Assembly: GCA_005408345.1 (NCBI GenBank)
Contig: SEMN01000205.1
Span: forward strand, 434,001-498,000
Source: Macquaria australasica
Lineage: Eukaryota > Chordata > Actinopteri > Centrarchiformes > Percichthyidae
Reading direction: 5' to 3'
Length of the DNA: 64,000 nt
The notes under the pieces are model-generated. The model saw only the letters and a list, made by a program, of their open reading frames with translations, made no database searches and was not told the DNA's origin. Numbering within the stretch: the stretch's first letter is position 1; each line of letters starts with the position of its first letter. Shown one piece after another: positions 40,830-54,554 of the stretch. Made by a program: the position numbers and the translations under genes.

Positions 40830-42690
40830 ATATTTTAAGACATTCATCACAGGGCTGTAAAACTCTAAATTTTTGTCCCAAGAGCATGATTCAACAAATG
40901 TCTTTTATTTTTCATTCATCCAATAACATATCCAAAATGTTTTACTGCTGTTCTCAAGTCTCAATTCACAATTTGCTCATGATCCACATTATTTGATTTA
41001 CTGCTAAAACTAATCCCCTGTAATTGTATCATGCAGTGTGAACCACAGTGAATCTGTCCTTCATTTGTGGCAGCACTCCTTCATGTATTCAAAAAATAAA
41101 ACACAAATAAGTCATTTATTAAGTAAAAAAATAAAAAATGTATTAAGTAAAAATTAAAAAAAATGTTCTGGTTACAGCAGCAGGCCTGCACTCAAACCAG
41201 TGAGATAGCCTTCCACTATGATCAAGCCAAATATTAAACTTCATGCAACCACGAGTTTACCTATTATCACATAACTTAATCCAGTGAAATATATCATGAC
41301 TTGCTTTGAAATGCATCAATATAAAAAATGACAGCACCTTCTTACCATCCTACTGTTACTTTTCTGACAGATGCTGTCAGATAGTTCTTAAACACTTATT
41401 TTTCTACAATGAGGAGTGCTGTTAGATACTGTATCTTCAAGTATATGATATGCATCATTTGCACTTACGTTGCAAAACAAAAGATATTGCACCATGCATG
41501 AAATTCTGACTTGCAGAAGTCAGACATCTGTTCTGTTCCTCAATAATGCCATCTATGTTCTATTACTTAGCATCAGTTTTGTCTCAGAGTGATGACCTTA
41601 TTCATGTTAGAATAAGTCAACTTTCTGTTAAACATTTGGAGGCTGCAGCTCTTGTCACTAGATTTGATGTGTCTTCAGAAGCTGCAGTTTAAACTGCACC
41701 TCTGGTTTAACATCAACACGTAGAATTCACCTAATGTCACTAGAGTTCACTGTAAGTTCATCCTGCTGCACACCTGGTTTAAGGGGAGATTCAGACCCTC
41801 CAAAACTTAAAATCTTTAACCATCCTATTAAGGAAACACTATTATATTGTCCAACTAATGTAATATTGTATTACATTTGAAAGATTTGACATATGCTTCA
41901 ATTCATGTTTGATGCTAAAAACAGTGTTAGATTAAACCCATTTATAAACGGATGCACTGCCACAGTGCCTGCAACAAGAACATGTGCTAAGTTTGCCAGT
42001 TACCTTGCCTACATTACTCGAGTCACTTGTGAAGCGTTAGTCACCTGAGGCTGTCACAGATAACAAATCAAAAATCATAAAAACAATGTATGGTATGACT
42101 AATCCCCTCTGCAATTTTAATGTACTATTATATTTTACATATTATTGATAGTGCTGTATATTGTGTTTTATTGTATGGGTAAATATGATGTAGTGTTAAG
42201 TGTTGAAATCTGACAGCTTAATTGCAATTTTCCAAGGAAAATTAACAAACTGAACATTCAGCATCATGTGACATTATCTGAATCACTGGACAGATCATCT
42301 ATTGTCCAGTTTAACTGCAGTTTAGCTGAACGTAAGCTTGTTTTCAAAGCATTTAGGTTGAACGTAGCATGCAGCTGCAGTTTAAACCTTTTATAGTACT
42401 AGTTTAGCTGAATATTTCAAAATACAGCTAAGACAGTTGGATGTTAAATGACACAGCCTCTAAGTAAAGGCAGGGGTTAGTAAGCTAATACTCTCCATAC
42501 CTAAATGAAGAAATTCACCCTGGAAGTAGAACCTTTTCTAAATACAATAAAAAAGGTATTAGTCATTGACTGACTTTACCCAATAGATCAGCTGATGTTG
42601 CACTTGCTTTTACACAGAATAACTAACTAAAATTGGAACTGGACAGTGTTGCCATTTCAAGCAAATAATAAAACCAGAGTGAAACCAATG
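40830..42690. other. Intergenic gap between convergent lct and connexin genes
   Basis: AT-rich DNA between the two facing 3' ends. No gene, RNA or clear repeat is supported. Confidence 0.5.
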
Positions 42691-42715
42691 GAAAAAGTGG
42701 TATTTGTTGAAAAAT

Positions 42716-42721
42716 TTTATT
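42716..42721 (-). terminator. gjc1: Candidate polyadenylation signal of the connexin gene
   Basis: AATAAA on the minus strand about 1.47 kb beyond the connexin stop codon. It would give a long AT-rich 3' UTR (42.7-44.19 kb). Chance open frames at 43,130-43,632 lie inside this UTR. Confidence 0.45.
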
Positions 42722-44189
42722 TTAAAAAACTAACCACAAAGTACTATCAATACAAAAAGTATAAAAAGTACAAAAAGCATTGATCAAAAATAACTTGAGA
42801 TGACAATATTTGAGTTGGCATTAATGGCACTGTGGATATTATTCAGAATACAAAAGATGGCATCTTAGCAGAGCACATCCAAGGCATTGCATTCACATTG
42901 AAATGATTACATTGTTTACAACCCTCAACTCTGGAACAGTTATAAAAACGATCCAAAAATCAGCACTTTCAGACATGGAGCCTGAACATGACGGACAGTA
43001 TTATCCCTTATTTAACCAACCGATACTATTCAATTCGGGTCCTTACAGAAAAAGGGGAATGTTTGCTGGTCAAAAAATTTGTAAATAATAAGCTGCAGGT
43101 TAGTATTGAAAAAATGTAATTGTTTATATTTAAAAAATGTTGCACTTGAACTCAAATTGTACCAAACCATTTTCAGAATGTGCCAGTCCATGGACTGAGT
43201 CGGGCTTCAGGGAGCCAAGACAGCAGGGAATGTCATTCTTTAAAATAAAAATTAAAAAAATTAAAAAAAAAAAACTTAAGAAGCCACAGTGACAAGAGCC
43301 TCTTTTCAATACCACAATGCTCAAAACTAATACAAAAATAAAGAACAGTATCAAATACACGTTTAAACAAGACAATATCAAGAGTTACATGTTTTTCAAG
43401 CATTACCCAGGTTTGTTTATTCCTTTGGACAAAGGCACCCCAAGTGTGTTCCAGTTACCATCGAGGCACCAGGCTTGGGAATGTTGACATGGTGCAGTGT
43501 CAACATTGTCACAAAAAAAAACAAAAAAAGAAATACAGGCAACACACTTGAAAGAAACCTTTGTATGAAAATCAACACCTCAAAAAGTTCATCAGCATGA
43601 CAGTAACTCCAGTACCTTTCTTTTATGAGCATCTACAAGCCCACACTCACTGATTCACTTCCTCACTAACTACAAGATTCTTACAGTTTAAACATGTTTT
43701 TTGCACTACAACTGGCTTGGCCATACCTTAACAAAATGCCATAAAAGCAAGAGTTCCAGTTAAGGTCTAAGGTAAACTTGAGATGCACTCACTGTCAACT
43801 TCCAACAGATGACAAACTGACTAATACCTATAAGTCTCGTAATAAAAATATATATATAAAAAAAAAAACCCACAAAAAAACAATAGCTGCCCTGAGGGAG
43901 AAGTATATGTTAACCTTAACCGTTCTTGCTGCACGGCGGTAGTTTGTAAGCACTTTGGATCTTCAGACAGGCTGGTGTCTCAAGTATTGCTGGGTTGAGA
44001 TGACCATTCTCCTCCTCGTTTAACGCGATGCTCGACCATGGCAGGCCGTAACACTGGAAGGCTTGGGCTGACTTCATCCACCTCAAGCAAATTCACGTAT
44101 CTCTCACACACACTCACTCACTTTGATTCCCTTATGTCCGCTCACTGATCCTGATTTGGATCTACAGTGTCAACTGGGCTGATGAGAAA

Positions 44190-44203
44190 CTATGCACGAA
44201 GAC
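44190..44203 (-). CDS. gjc1: Terminal 14-nt coding exon part of the connexin
   Basis: The large exon ends GAGAAAG followed by GTGAGA (donor 44,317-44,316). A pyrimidine-rich CTCTCTGTTCACAG acceptor ends at 44,204. Joining gives Gly-Leu-Arg-Ala and TAG. Without splicing the frame would run into the intron and add an unrelated IFSSFS end. The GLRA end agrees with my recollection of fish Cx43.4-type tails. Confidence 0.8.
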
Positions 44204-45464
44204 CTGTGAACAGAGAGATGGTGTCAATGTCAGTAAAGTAATTCCTATTGATCACAGCTACATAATAAAAGACAATAATTACTGCAGGAACTTACGAAAA
44301 GGATGAAAAAATCTCACCTTTCTCACACGTACTGCTCTGCTTCTCCTGGGCAAAATTTAGTCTGTTCTGCTCAACTGCGGTGCCATTGGACTCCGGGCTG
44401 CTGCTGCGTGACGGGCTGCCCTCCTCATTCTGGTAAGCCATATCCAGATGCTGCTGGGCCAGTTTTAGGTGTCTACGCAGCCTCTCCAGCTCCCTTGATG
44501 AAGCCTCGTCCCCAAATGACTCGCGACCCGAGTCTCCCAGGTTATCCCTGAAGCCCATCTTTCCTGATGGGTCCTTCTTCAGAGCTGTGTGGTAGCCTGG
44601 AGGTGCAGAGGGCTGGCGGCAGATGGAGGATCTCTGGCTGGCCAAGGCTGCGTGACGGGGGGTGGGAGGGCGAGGCCGTGGTGCGCAAAAGCAGTCCCGA
44701 ATACCGCTGATGCCAAGGTGAAGGATCTCCAACATGGTGAAGAGTAGACACAAGGCGCTGACCGCATACATGATGAGCAGGAAGATTGTTTTCTCTGTAG
44801 GACGCGAGACGAAGCAATCCACTGTGTGCGGGCAAGGAGAGCGCGTGCATACGTACGATGGTACCACTTCCAGCCCATAAAGCACATACTGACCAAACAG
44901 GAACGAGGCCTCAAAGATGGCACGTGACAGCAGCTGAAACACGTAAACCTTCATCAGGCCATCACGTTTGATGCGACGGCGTCCATCGTGCTTTTTGCTA
45001 GGCTTCTCCACGACTTCCTTGTCCTTTTCTGGCTCAATCTCTTCCAGGATCATGGGGTCCTCCTCCCCATTATCCTCTGCCTCCTCGTAGTCCCGGTTGG
45101 CACCACGGCTCACTATCGGCATCCTCTTCCTGCCTCGAGGCCGGTAGTCATCATCCTCCATGCGGGCAATCTTGTGCATAGCAAAGCCAAGGTACATGAT
45201 GGTGGGGGTGGTGATCATAATCACCTGAAACACCCAGAAGCGAATGTGTGATAGTGGCGCAAATGCATCGTAGCACACATTCTCACAACCAGGTTGCTGT
45301 GTGTTACACACAAATTTACTCTGTTCATCATAGTAGATTGACTCGCCCCCGACAGCTGTCAGCACAATGCGAAAGACAATGAGCAAGGTGAGCCAAATTT
45401 TGCCCACGAAGGTGGAGTGATTGGAAATCTCATCCAACAGACGTGTAAGGAAGCTCCAGCTCAT
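44190..45464 (-). CDS. gjc1: Gap junction gamma-type connexin (Cx43.4/Cx45 group)
   Basis: Forms gap-junction hemichannels in the plasma membrane. Coding exon 45,464-44,318 plus a last coding exon 44,203-44,190 give 386 residues. Visible landmarks: N-terminus MSWSFLTRLLDEI; four membrane segments (about 23-45, 75-97, 172-195, 226-250); extracellular loop 1 cysteines C53, C60, C64 (C-x6-C-x3-C); loop 2 cysteines C206, C211, C217 (C-x4-C-x5-C). The cytoplasmic loop is long and acidic, ending in KKHDGRRRIKRDGL. The tail is Ser/Arg-rich (SPSRSSSPES). The first 100 residues are very close to human Cx45 (GJC1), as I recall it. The tail ends CEKGLRA and lacks the SVWI PDZ-binding end of mammalian Cx45, which fits fish Cx43.4. 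Confidence 0.93.
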
Positions 45465-45497
45465 TTTGCCCCTGGAACAGGAGGGAACCTCTCAAAC
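45465..45497 (-). other. gjc1: Connexin 5' UTR part of exon 2
   Basis: A pyrimidine-rich acceptor (TTTTTCTCTGTAG) ends at 45,498, leaving 33 nt of leader before the ATG in a GGCAAAATGA context. This is the usual connexin layout, with the coding exon preceded by a non-coding first exon. Confidence 0.75.
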
Positions 45498-48400
45498 CTA
45501 CAGAGAAAAAGGAGACAACAATTGGATTTAGGTGTAATTTTGAGGGCCTCGGTTTTAAACAAGAATGTTGTCAGCCATTTGGCATAAAAGAAAGGTAATA
45601 TTTAGTTGTCATTGAAAAAAATTGGTCTTCAAAACATTTGTCACAGGCAGTGCAATTCCCAAAACCTCAAGACAGACTTTTTGGCAAAACAATTGTCATT
45701 TTACAGCACAGTGACATTAAAATGTTAGATAAACCAGAGTAACTTTAAAAAACAACCAGTAATCAAAATTAATAAAAATATTAGGGTCATTTTGCTACAC
45801 TACATCCCATAACCGTTTGTCTCATGTCTTTGCAACTTATAGCCAGAAGGTGGAGCTATTGTGTCACCGTTACAAAGCTGAGACATCCCAAAACCAACCC
45901 TCACTGCTATGACAAAAGGCATGCTCAGGCAAAGATCCTCCAGAAGGTCTCAGTAGATGCTACCACCAAATCATGCGACCACAACCAGACTTCCATCTAA
46001 AGACTGAAGAGAAACCATGGTCTTCCAAGACAGTAAAGCAGGGTGCTTGAGGCATATCACACTGAAAAACAATGACAAAGTTATGAGCTCTGGTGTTCAG
46101 AGACAAAGCATTGAAGTTGATTAGAAATTGTAACCAAATGTCTGAAAGTACCGGCAAACATCCAGACTGTATTCTATAATCAATAAACCATGACCTTAAC
46201 CATAATTACCAAACTTTTCCCGCCATTTCAAAGTTGCATTATTTCCATATAAAAAGGAAAGAATGAGATATCGGCTGTCCTATGTAACGCAAGGCAGTCT
46301 TTCCATTGTCCACCAAATGTAAAATGCCACAGTAGCCCTCACCTGTATATTAATCCTATTCTCACCTGAACATTTGACATACTGTAAACCCATGTCACAA
46401 TCATTTGGTGGTAGCCGTGGTTTAATAAATCGGACTAAGATTGCCAAAACCCAGCAAATAGCGGATACTTAAAACACCAAAGAGGCAGCGAAGAGCTCCT
46501 GTGGTTTCACACCATCTATGACCAACCCCATAACTTCTGCTGAGTAATTACCCACTACTATAAACTACCAGGGTTGCACCAAGTAGGTAAGCTACAACAG
46601 AGTGTTTATTGTGACTCGGAAAAGAGGCTTCAGGCCTATTTCATTAGGTATCAAGTAGCCAAGGATAAATTCAGGAATTCTTGGCCCTTTGGGCACAGGA
46701 CTGGACACAAGTGTTGTTAATATATTTTTTATCAGTAGTGTGGTAGTATCTTTTAATCTCAATATTCCTACCTGGCCAGTACCTCAGGTAAGGATAGGGA
46801 TCTAAAACCTAAAGTAACAAAGCTTTACCTTGTATACAAAATAGACTCTACAGACACACAAAGCTTAGGGCCTATGGAAAAACTATGCAATAACAGATTA
46901 CCAGAATCTACATCTAATATTTTGTTATTTATCTAAAGTGCATTGTAAGATTAACAGCCAAAATATTAATAAGTTACAATTCTTGTAAAGGAATGAAAGG
47001 ATCTGAATAAGCGATACAAATGGGGTAAGTAGTTTGATTGATAAAAGAACCAGAAGTAAAAGGTAAATTCCAATAAAAACTCTGAACATCTGCAGGTTTA
47101 AGAACATGTTTTCACATACATCCATATTGTATTAAACCAAATGATTAACCACATTGTGAAACTAAACTGTACTTGTTTAGATGGCTGCTAAATTCAAACA
47201 CAAAAAGAAACATTACATTTTAAGTTTTTTCTCTACTCTTAGAATTTTGCTCACTGCAACTCTAAATTAATCTATCGAAGCAATATGGAGTCCAATGAAT
47301 ATAGTCTGTGTAAATATTTTAATAAAAATTACATTTTAATGAAGTTCCAAAAACCTTTTTTAAACTTCAGTGTTCAGCTCTGTAATGCGCACGGAAGCAC
47401 AGTGCAGAGAGGTGCTGGACATTAAAAGGCCACATTATTTAGTCAGTCCAAGGACAACAAAAGTACAGTGTTTTTTCAGTTTAGAAAAGTAGAAGAACCA
47501 TTTAGATGACTAAAAACTGTTCTATATAGATCTACAATTCCACTTATATGCACTGGTGGCAGTGCCGTTTTGATAGATAACCCAAATTAAATGGATCGTT
47601 TCAATCGTCTAAATGATTGTGAATGAAGAACAACTGATCAGATTGTGTACATTCCAAAGCTGCAATGAACTTCAATTTGACAATTTGCAGTTTTGATAAA
47701 AGGAATGTAGGAACTGAAAAATTAAAAAGCTCAATCAAATAAGGGGGAAAGTGACAATGTACTGTTTAACAATCCCGTAACAAAACAAGTAGAGATCCTT
47801 AATAACAATGGGTGTTGGGTGCCTCCCAGATGTGAATGGGAGTAGCCTATTTTGATGTTACGTTAGGAGGACACCATCCTTAGATAAGAGTTAGTTTCAA
47901 GTTTCCATTGTGCAGCAGCAACTCGGGCAAGAACAATCTGATGAATAATCAGCTTTAAGAGACTTGAATAAGAACTCACTTTCATGATTGACCATGTTTC
48001 ATGGTTGCTATGTTTATTCACTGGTTGCCTATGTTTATTTACTGCTTTTATGATGTTTGCCTATTTACGGCTCACAGTGACTACCATTGTCATTATCCTT
48101 CTGCAGTGCTACTGCATCCTGCACACCTGAAAGACAGTATGACGACTTTAAGGCCAGGTTTCCACATCAAGATAACTTGACAAAGACCTACTCAGTGGAG
48201 GTATGTGGTTTCAAACTAAAAGTGCACACTGAGGAATATTTAGCACCAACTTAAATATTATACATGGGAAATCAACATTTCCATAAAGCTTTGCGTTATT
48301 GGCTGTATTTTGAAATCACAGCAGTCATCTGCATCAGCTAAAATGTAAGCTACGTTGCTCTTCTGCAAGAGACATGTAAGGAATAGAAGTAAATAGCACA

Positions 48401-50463
48401 CTTCGCTGCTTGCAATCTAGGTTAAGGGTTAGGAGTTGCCCCCAAGCTACCGTCAGAGCTGACATCCATGTCCAAGGAAAACCACTGTCTCACATGCAAG
48501 CGTCTGTAAGTGTGTGTGTGTGCCGTCTAACCCCTGCACATGGGCAGCTAATCAGACACCTTCAATCAAAAGTTAAAGCTTAAATCTTAACTAAAATATT
48601 GTTTTGTTTTTTTTGTCATGTCCATAATCAGGTGTTGGGTTTTAAGACTGGCACGTGGTTGGACCTGCTGTGTAGTGTGTATGTGTTGCTATCCTGTCTC
48701 ATTGCTCCTGGTAGCAACTTGCTACCATTCTTGCTACAGTGCAGTCTGTTCAACCTGAGCTGTGAGCAGTGTTTTCCAACAGGTTTTGTAGTTTCATAGA
48801 GAAAACAGCATAATGAAATTGGTCGATAATACACTTAACTAGCTCGTATTTCATCAATGAAAAAATAAAAGCAGCAGGATTTGTGTGTGAGCATGTGTAC
48901 ACTGTATCACATAACCACACCAGACAACAAATACCTTGATATAGGTAAGCAGTGTTGATGTGTTTTAATAAGGATCCCTTAAATTTGATTATGAAAATAT
49001 ACTACCTCAAACAGTTTCAGTGTCTTTACTGTACCATCTTGTCACTTACTGGCCACATGTACACCAGTACCAACATGTCTGCAAGAAGTTGATATTGGTC
49101 CGACTCTAAGAAAACATTTCAAAACGTAATCATGAAGAGCTTCTTTAATGTTGATATCTTGAAGCTTGAGTATTCCCCAAATAAGATAATGGTATGTGTA
49201 TAGTGTTGATCAGATATAGGCCTACAAAAAAAAAAACACTGATCAATATCAATACATCTTTTCACATGTCCTATCTACTGAGTCACCCTATTTGTGGCAC
49301 TCCAAAGAAAACAGCCTGTAAAGTAAGGAGCAAAGACAAGCTGCAGGGCTTCAACACTGGCTGAGCCAGGCAGGACAGAGAGGCTTTTGTGGCTCTCACA
49401 TCTGGGAGAACAGTTATGGCTATCCCTCCTTTATCCCAAAGCCCTAAAGCTAAGAGGCCCTGGGCTTCGGGAGGAAAGGGCCCAAAATACCCAGAATATA
49501 AGTCAAACCGTGGAGTGACTTCCACAGAACTGTGGCGTTGGAAGCTATGATGAAAAGAATGAACTCATCCGCCTTTCCCATCACCATGAGCCGTAATACC
49601 ATACAAGTGAACACAGCATCGTTGAGTAATATGTTTATAGTTGTTCCGAGTCTGCTTATGAAGTAAAAATAAAAATATGAAGACGCATAACACAAGATGT
49701 AGGCCTTACTCTGGCGAAGCACTGTAATTATTTAAACACTTTAATGTGAAATAGAAAACTAATCCCATTAGCACGGAGCATACGAAGAAATCCTCCTCGT
49801 GCCTAACGGGACACGACGTCACCGCGGTGCTAAGCGTGCTTCTAGAACCACAAGTCGACGGTTAATTAAGCTAACGGCGTGAACGGTTGCGCCACGTTGT
49901 TTGGACAAGATAACCACACAGAGGTAAAACTTTAAGCTATGAATATAGCCATCCTCCAGAAGAAGAGATTTTGTAGGCGGGTGGGGGAAACAGAGAGAAG
50001 GAGAAAAACACGATCCCTGCGCGTTCCTCCATCACCAAATCCAGTCGACACAGTCAAGACGCCCGTTAAAATGACCTGAATGTTCTGCATACCAGCAGAC
50101 TTACGTTGGCGTGTTGTGCTAATGACAACAATTTAACGCCAATACACCGCAAATTACGAGTAACTCCGCACAATGCGACCAGTGTGCGTGCTTTAATTAG
50201 CGGTGCCCCTTTGCCAGCCTGTGCGCGTAAACTTTGTTAGCCTTCAAACAATACGTTTACCGAGCCTGGCTTTGTTAAGGCGGGTTATTAAAACGCTAAA
50301 ATTACAATTACCAGCTTTAAAGACAACTCGCCGTTCCCCTGGCGCAAAAGTTAAAGATATAGCTAAACTTGAGCCAACGCACCATTGTTAGCAAAAGCTA
50401 AAAAATCTACGTGGTGATGCTGCCTCGCCTGCGTTGCCGCGATTTGTTTGTGTGGTATCTTAC
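45498..50463 (-). other. gjc1: Connexin intron 1 (about 5 kb)
   Basis: Bounded by a donor (CTGAAG then GTAAGA, 50,463) and the acceptor at 45,498. No coding exon is recognisable within. The upstream end (49,790-50,460) is unusually rich in CG dinucleotides. Confidence 0.6.
49790..50460. promoter_or_regulatory. CpG-rich stretch beside connexin exon 1
   Basis: CG dinucleotides are dense here (for example ACGACGTCACCGCGG near 49,812) compared with their rarity in the rest of the window. It extends the promoter-type region into the start of intron 1. Confidence 0.5.
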
Positions 50464-50850
50464 CTTCAGTTGTGATTTTAGGTCCTCTGCTTTCGCCCGA
50501 CGGCTCCAAAAAGTTGTAGCTTATTTCGTTTTCTCTTTATAAAAAGAAAGCCCTCCCGCTCTGCTATCAAGCCATTCAGTTCTTCTATCCTGCGAGGAGC
50601 CCGTGTCCTTCTCCAGTTGTGCGTTGTACCGCGGGGTGAGGACAAAGAGTATTCCCAAACCCCCCCTCTTTCTCCTCCCAGTCTCAGCCGGGCACCCCAC
50701 CCCCTGTCTGCGCAGAGTGGAGGAAAACGATCCACTGCCAGCATTCCTGACGCAATCTCTGCTTCGTCTTTCGGTTATAACTTTACCCTGGAGCCAGACA
50801 CTCCACATAAGTCAGAGTCACTGCAATCTGTGGCACCAGAAGGCAAAGAA
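50464..50850 (-). promoter_or_regulatory. gjc1: Connexin first (non-coding) exon and promoter region
   Basis: The exon ends at a strong donor at 50,463. The region is GC-rich with many CG dinucleotides. A TATATA word on the minus strand near 50,876 would place a start near 50,845, but CpG-type initiation anywhere in 50,600-50,850 is equally possible. Open frames here on both strands follow the base composition and are not genes. Confidence 0.5.
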
Positions 50851-50879
50851 TAACCCTGTCTTTAGTGTAAAAAAATATA

Positions 50880-53800
50880 TAAACTTGTTAGAAATACAAA
50901 GACAATGTGCTTATTATTCGATATACACAACTTTCAAACTATGCAAAGTATTCTAATTGTTAGCAACAGAACAAACATAAAACTCATTTCATGGTGCTTC
51001 ATGAAAATGTGTAATCTGCTCACATTGCTTAGAGCAGCAGGAGAGATAACAGCAGCCACGCTGTGTGGTCTGTCAGCCCTATCACCATCTAACCTTTGTT
51101 TCTGTTGGGGATGTGGAACAACATACAGCCTACTGGTAGTGAGCGCCCCTCTTCCTGCTGATGCAGATGTTAGGAAGTTGTTGCCATCACGGGGCCCCTC
51201 CATGTCACACTTTCTTTGGCAAGGGCGGCACATGCGTTTCCTCAGCCCCGCTTAGCATCTCTTTGAAGCTACATCCTACACTTTATAATGTTCATTACTA
51301 GAAGACAAGGGAGCGTTAACTATTTTTAAGCCAGGATGTATGTCCCACATAAGGTCTTGAAGGGGTCTGGAGCAGCAGTGTCATGAATCACTAAGTGAAC
51401 AGTCAATTGACTTAACTCAGCCCTATGTTGACTTGCTATTCTGAAAAAAAAATGTGGCATCTACCATCTGCAGTATTCGCCTTACACTCAACCAAAGGTG
51501 AGATTTCCTTTAAGCAGTTGAATTTCCAGCAGGCTTACACTGCACTTTTCCTGGAGAGGTGATTTAAATGAGATATGTGCGGTTACCCTGATTAAATATT
51601 GCAAGCATCCAGTCCATGATCAGTCTCCTGAGCTAGTCACTCAAATTGAATGATCACATTGTTCTGCCCGGATCTCCTGAAATGCCGGTCTTCATTGCTT
51701 ACCCATCTCTCCAAACGAAAACACAGACAAAGCAGATCTGCTCTACTTTCACGTATTGCTTGTTGTGAACGGACTGCAAAGATCGGGCACGGCTGCGCTT
51801 TGTCTCATCTTTTTGATCACCAGCTGCGGCTGGTGAAAGCACATTGCAGGCAGCAGTTATTGTTTAATATCTGCTGCAAACAGGAGGTCAGTGGAGGAAT
51901 GCAATGCCCTCCCCCCTTCCCAGGAAGCAGGGAAGCTCTATTGTGAACCACAAGCATGCTTTTATTCATGGGGTGTAATGTGGGGTGCCCTGGTAAACCA
52001 CAGTCCAAATGACAGAGAAAGATAATCTGGAGACTGAACAGCCCAGCCTTGTGGTTCCTTCAGACCATGAGCTGGAGTTAGCTCTCCAGTTGCTACACAG
52101 AATCAATTTGTGTGTATGCATTCATCTTCTATACTTCTACTCCTGATACTGAAGCACTCTGGTTGGGATTTTGAGCATGCATGTTTAGAATTAAGATCAG
52201 TTTACCCCGAATACACTCGCTTATGAACATGCACATTGTTCCAATTGTTAATGTACTGTAATAGCCTCTTTATTTTGAGGCTCGTGGTGTAGTTAATACC
52301 ATATGGTGTCATTCTCCAGACAGGATAGGCCACTCAGAAGGGCCACATTTCCATTTGGGAGTGGTGCTATACATGTTACAGGGTTGGAGGGGTAAAGCCA
52401 CTGCCCACACTATTAGAAAACACATCTGTTTTTCTCCATGTTCCATCCACGCTAAGCACCCTCAAAAAGTGGATGAATTTGAAAACAGCTTTGAACAACT
52501 TTCAGTGTTGATGGGAAATCTGATCTTTGCGTAAATGCTGCTGTATGACATACAATCTGGCTTAAAGCTCCTTCTTCAAGTGGCCTGTGATTACCCAATA
52601 GAGGAGACTTAAACACTCTTCTGTTTTTGTGATGTTTCAGTGTGGGGCGTCAACATTTTTTGTTACTGTTTTTACTCAATACTTCTCTATGGTCTCTGTT
52701 ACCACACAAAAAATGTCTGGACTGGCTGTTCTTTATGGCTGCTTACCAACCGACAAGTTTTCCTTCGTGGTGACAGCTCCTCAGATATGATGTTGCAGCA
52801 CTTCCAAAGAGGTGAAAGGGCTTTGCTCAAGAGTTGCCCTCTTGTTTGCTTCAGAACATGACCCACTGTGAATCATCCCCTTGTGATGTTTGCTTTCCTG
52901 CCACAGACACACACACACACGCACGCATGCGCGCTTTTGATGAAAGAGTCAGCTTACAACTGGTTTTGTGCCTGAATAGCTTGTGCAAGTTCTACTAGGA
53001 GAGCCATAATATCCCCCTTCATGCAGCTGTGGTCGCCCTTTTGTCCGCAGACGGAGCTGAAATGCTTGAGAGGGCCACGAAGATGGAAAAAATATGGCTT
53101 TCTCAACAAACCGCAGTCTCTTGTGCAGTTGTGGTTGTGTTTCCTCAACTACCTTTTGTAGGAAGTGATGCATGTATTCATCAGCACATTAAAAATTCAA
53201 TGTGAAGGGATTCCCTTTCTCTCTATATTAACGCCAGGCACACAAATGCTAAGCTACAGTCATATTAGGGTCTTTGAGTTAGCAGAAATGATTGCTGCAT
53301 GCTCTCTCTGGTTTTAATCTTTTAACTTACATTCTTGAGGCAGTCTCCCTGCCAGCACATCCAGGAAAATGCACAAGGGCGCGATTCATTTTATTAAATA
53401 GCATTAGCACAAGGTTAACCTGGCAACCGTCCAAGATGACTTTAGAAAAATGTCCCTCTGTGTCTTCGCTATGGGCCAGAAAGGAATTCCTTTCTCTTGC
53501 AGCCTGGCTGTCAGTTGTGAAACTCATTTTTTAAATTATGTATTTGTCCACTCCTCGTGGCTATTTTTTATGGTTTACAATTCCTTTCTTCAACCATCCA
53601 TATCTGTGTAAGTGTGACCTTTTATCAAAAAGACAAAGTTAATGTTCAGGTGGTAAATCTACCTGCACCTGTATGGTTTTTGGCAATTATTCAAAGCACA
53701 CAGAGTAGTTAAGTTCAGCAGTGAACCTAGCCCGCATTGTTACATTTTAATTCACTGAGTTTCCTGCCAGCAAGACTAATGCTTTCCATCTGTGTGTTGT

Positions 53801-54500
53801 TTGGGAGTCTGTGTATCCCAGATAGTGCCTAATAAGGTTGTGCCTCAGATCAGAATGACTCAGTTTAACTTAACCCCACAATATGACAGATACAGAAGGA
53901 TTGGATCTGCTGCCATTCATAAACACGAGTTTTGGACTACACGATACTACATGAGGCCTATATCACAACAGAACAAAACAGTATGGACCATAAAATATGC
54001 TTACAGGCCTAAAATGTTCAATGTTCTGTATTCTGAGGCGCGGTATTACCACGCCTACGGTCCCTTATGTATCAAAACAATAGCCAGAGGTGTTCGTGCC
54101 ATTCGTGCCAAGTAAAGTCAATGTAATTACTTTGGCCACAAATTGCTTTTGGAATGAAAAAAACAACAACTTTGGAAGTCTTTGTATTTTTATACCCTGG
54201 CACACAAGAGCAACTGAAAGTCTGACATTTCTTCTTTATCCAGAAGTGTGTTCCAAACACCATCACTCCTCAGTGTATACTATATATTATATTTACCAGA
54301 AAAGGTTTACAATTTAAGTTGTAATTCTCTGCATTTTGAAATCGGCTTTGAGGTGGGAGGGGACTTTTTTTTCAGTAAGAGAATGAAAACTTTCCTCTGT
54401 GCAGTCTCTGAATTCTTCTGTCTGGTTTACTGCTCCTTCCTTGCTGGTTTACTGTTTGCTCTTCCTTCCTATTCCTGCCTATCACCCTATTGCTGGAACA
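50880..54500. other. Intergenic DNA, no gene recognised
   Basis: Several open frames of 60-116 codons but none with a family signature or paired splice sites. An alternating purine-pyrimidine run (CACACACGCACGCATGCGCGC) lies at about 52,910-52,935. Confidence 0.45.
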
Positions 54501-54531
54501 GTCCGGAGAGGGGGACAGGGTGACTAGGCAA

Positions 54532-54554
54532 GGGGTAAAAAGGGGGTGGGTGGG
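54532..54554 (+). other. G-quadruplex-type motif
   Basis: Four G runs (4, 5, 3, 3) separated by loops of 6, 1 and 1 bases, matching the G3+N1-7 rule. More G runs follow at 54,583-54,597. Confidence 0.7.

Noticed and set aside
44292..44317. Read-through end of the connexin frame past GAGAAAG
   Set aside because: A clear donor at 44,317 and an acceptor at 44,204 give the family-like end GLRA, so the read-through codons are intronic.
50478..50956. Overlapping 78-117-codon frames on both strands
   Set aside because: They lie in the GC-rich connexin promoter/exon 1 region, where stop codons are rare. No family signature.
53792..54115. 107-codon frame rich in Tyr and Arg
   Set aside because: No domain, no splice context and no family resemblance that I can recognise. 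Length is within chance for 64 kb.
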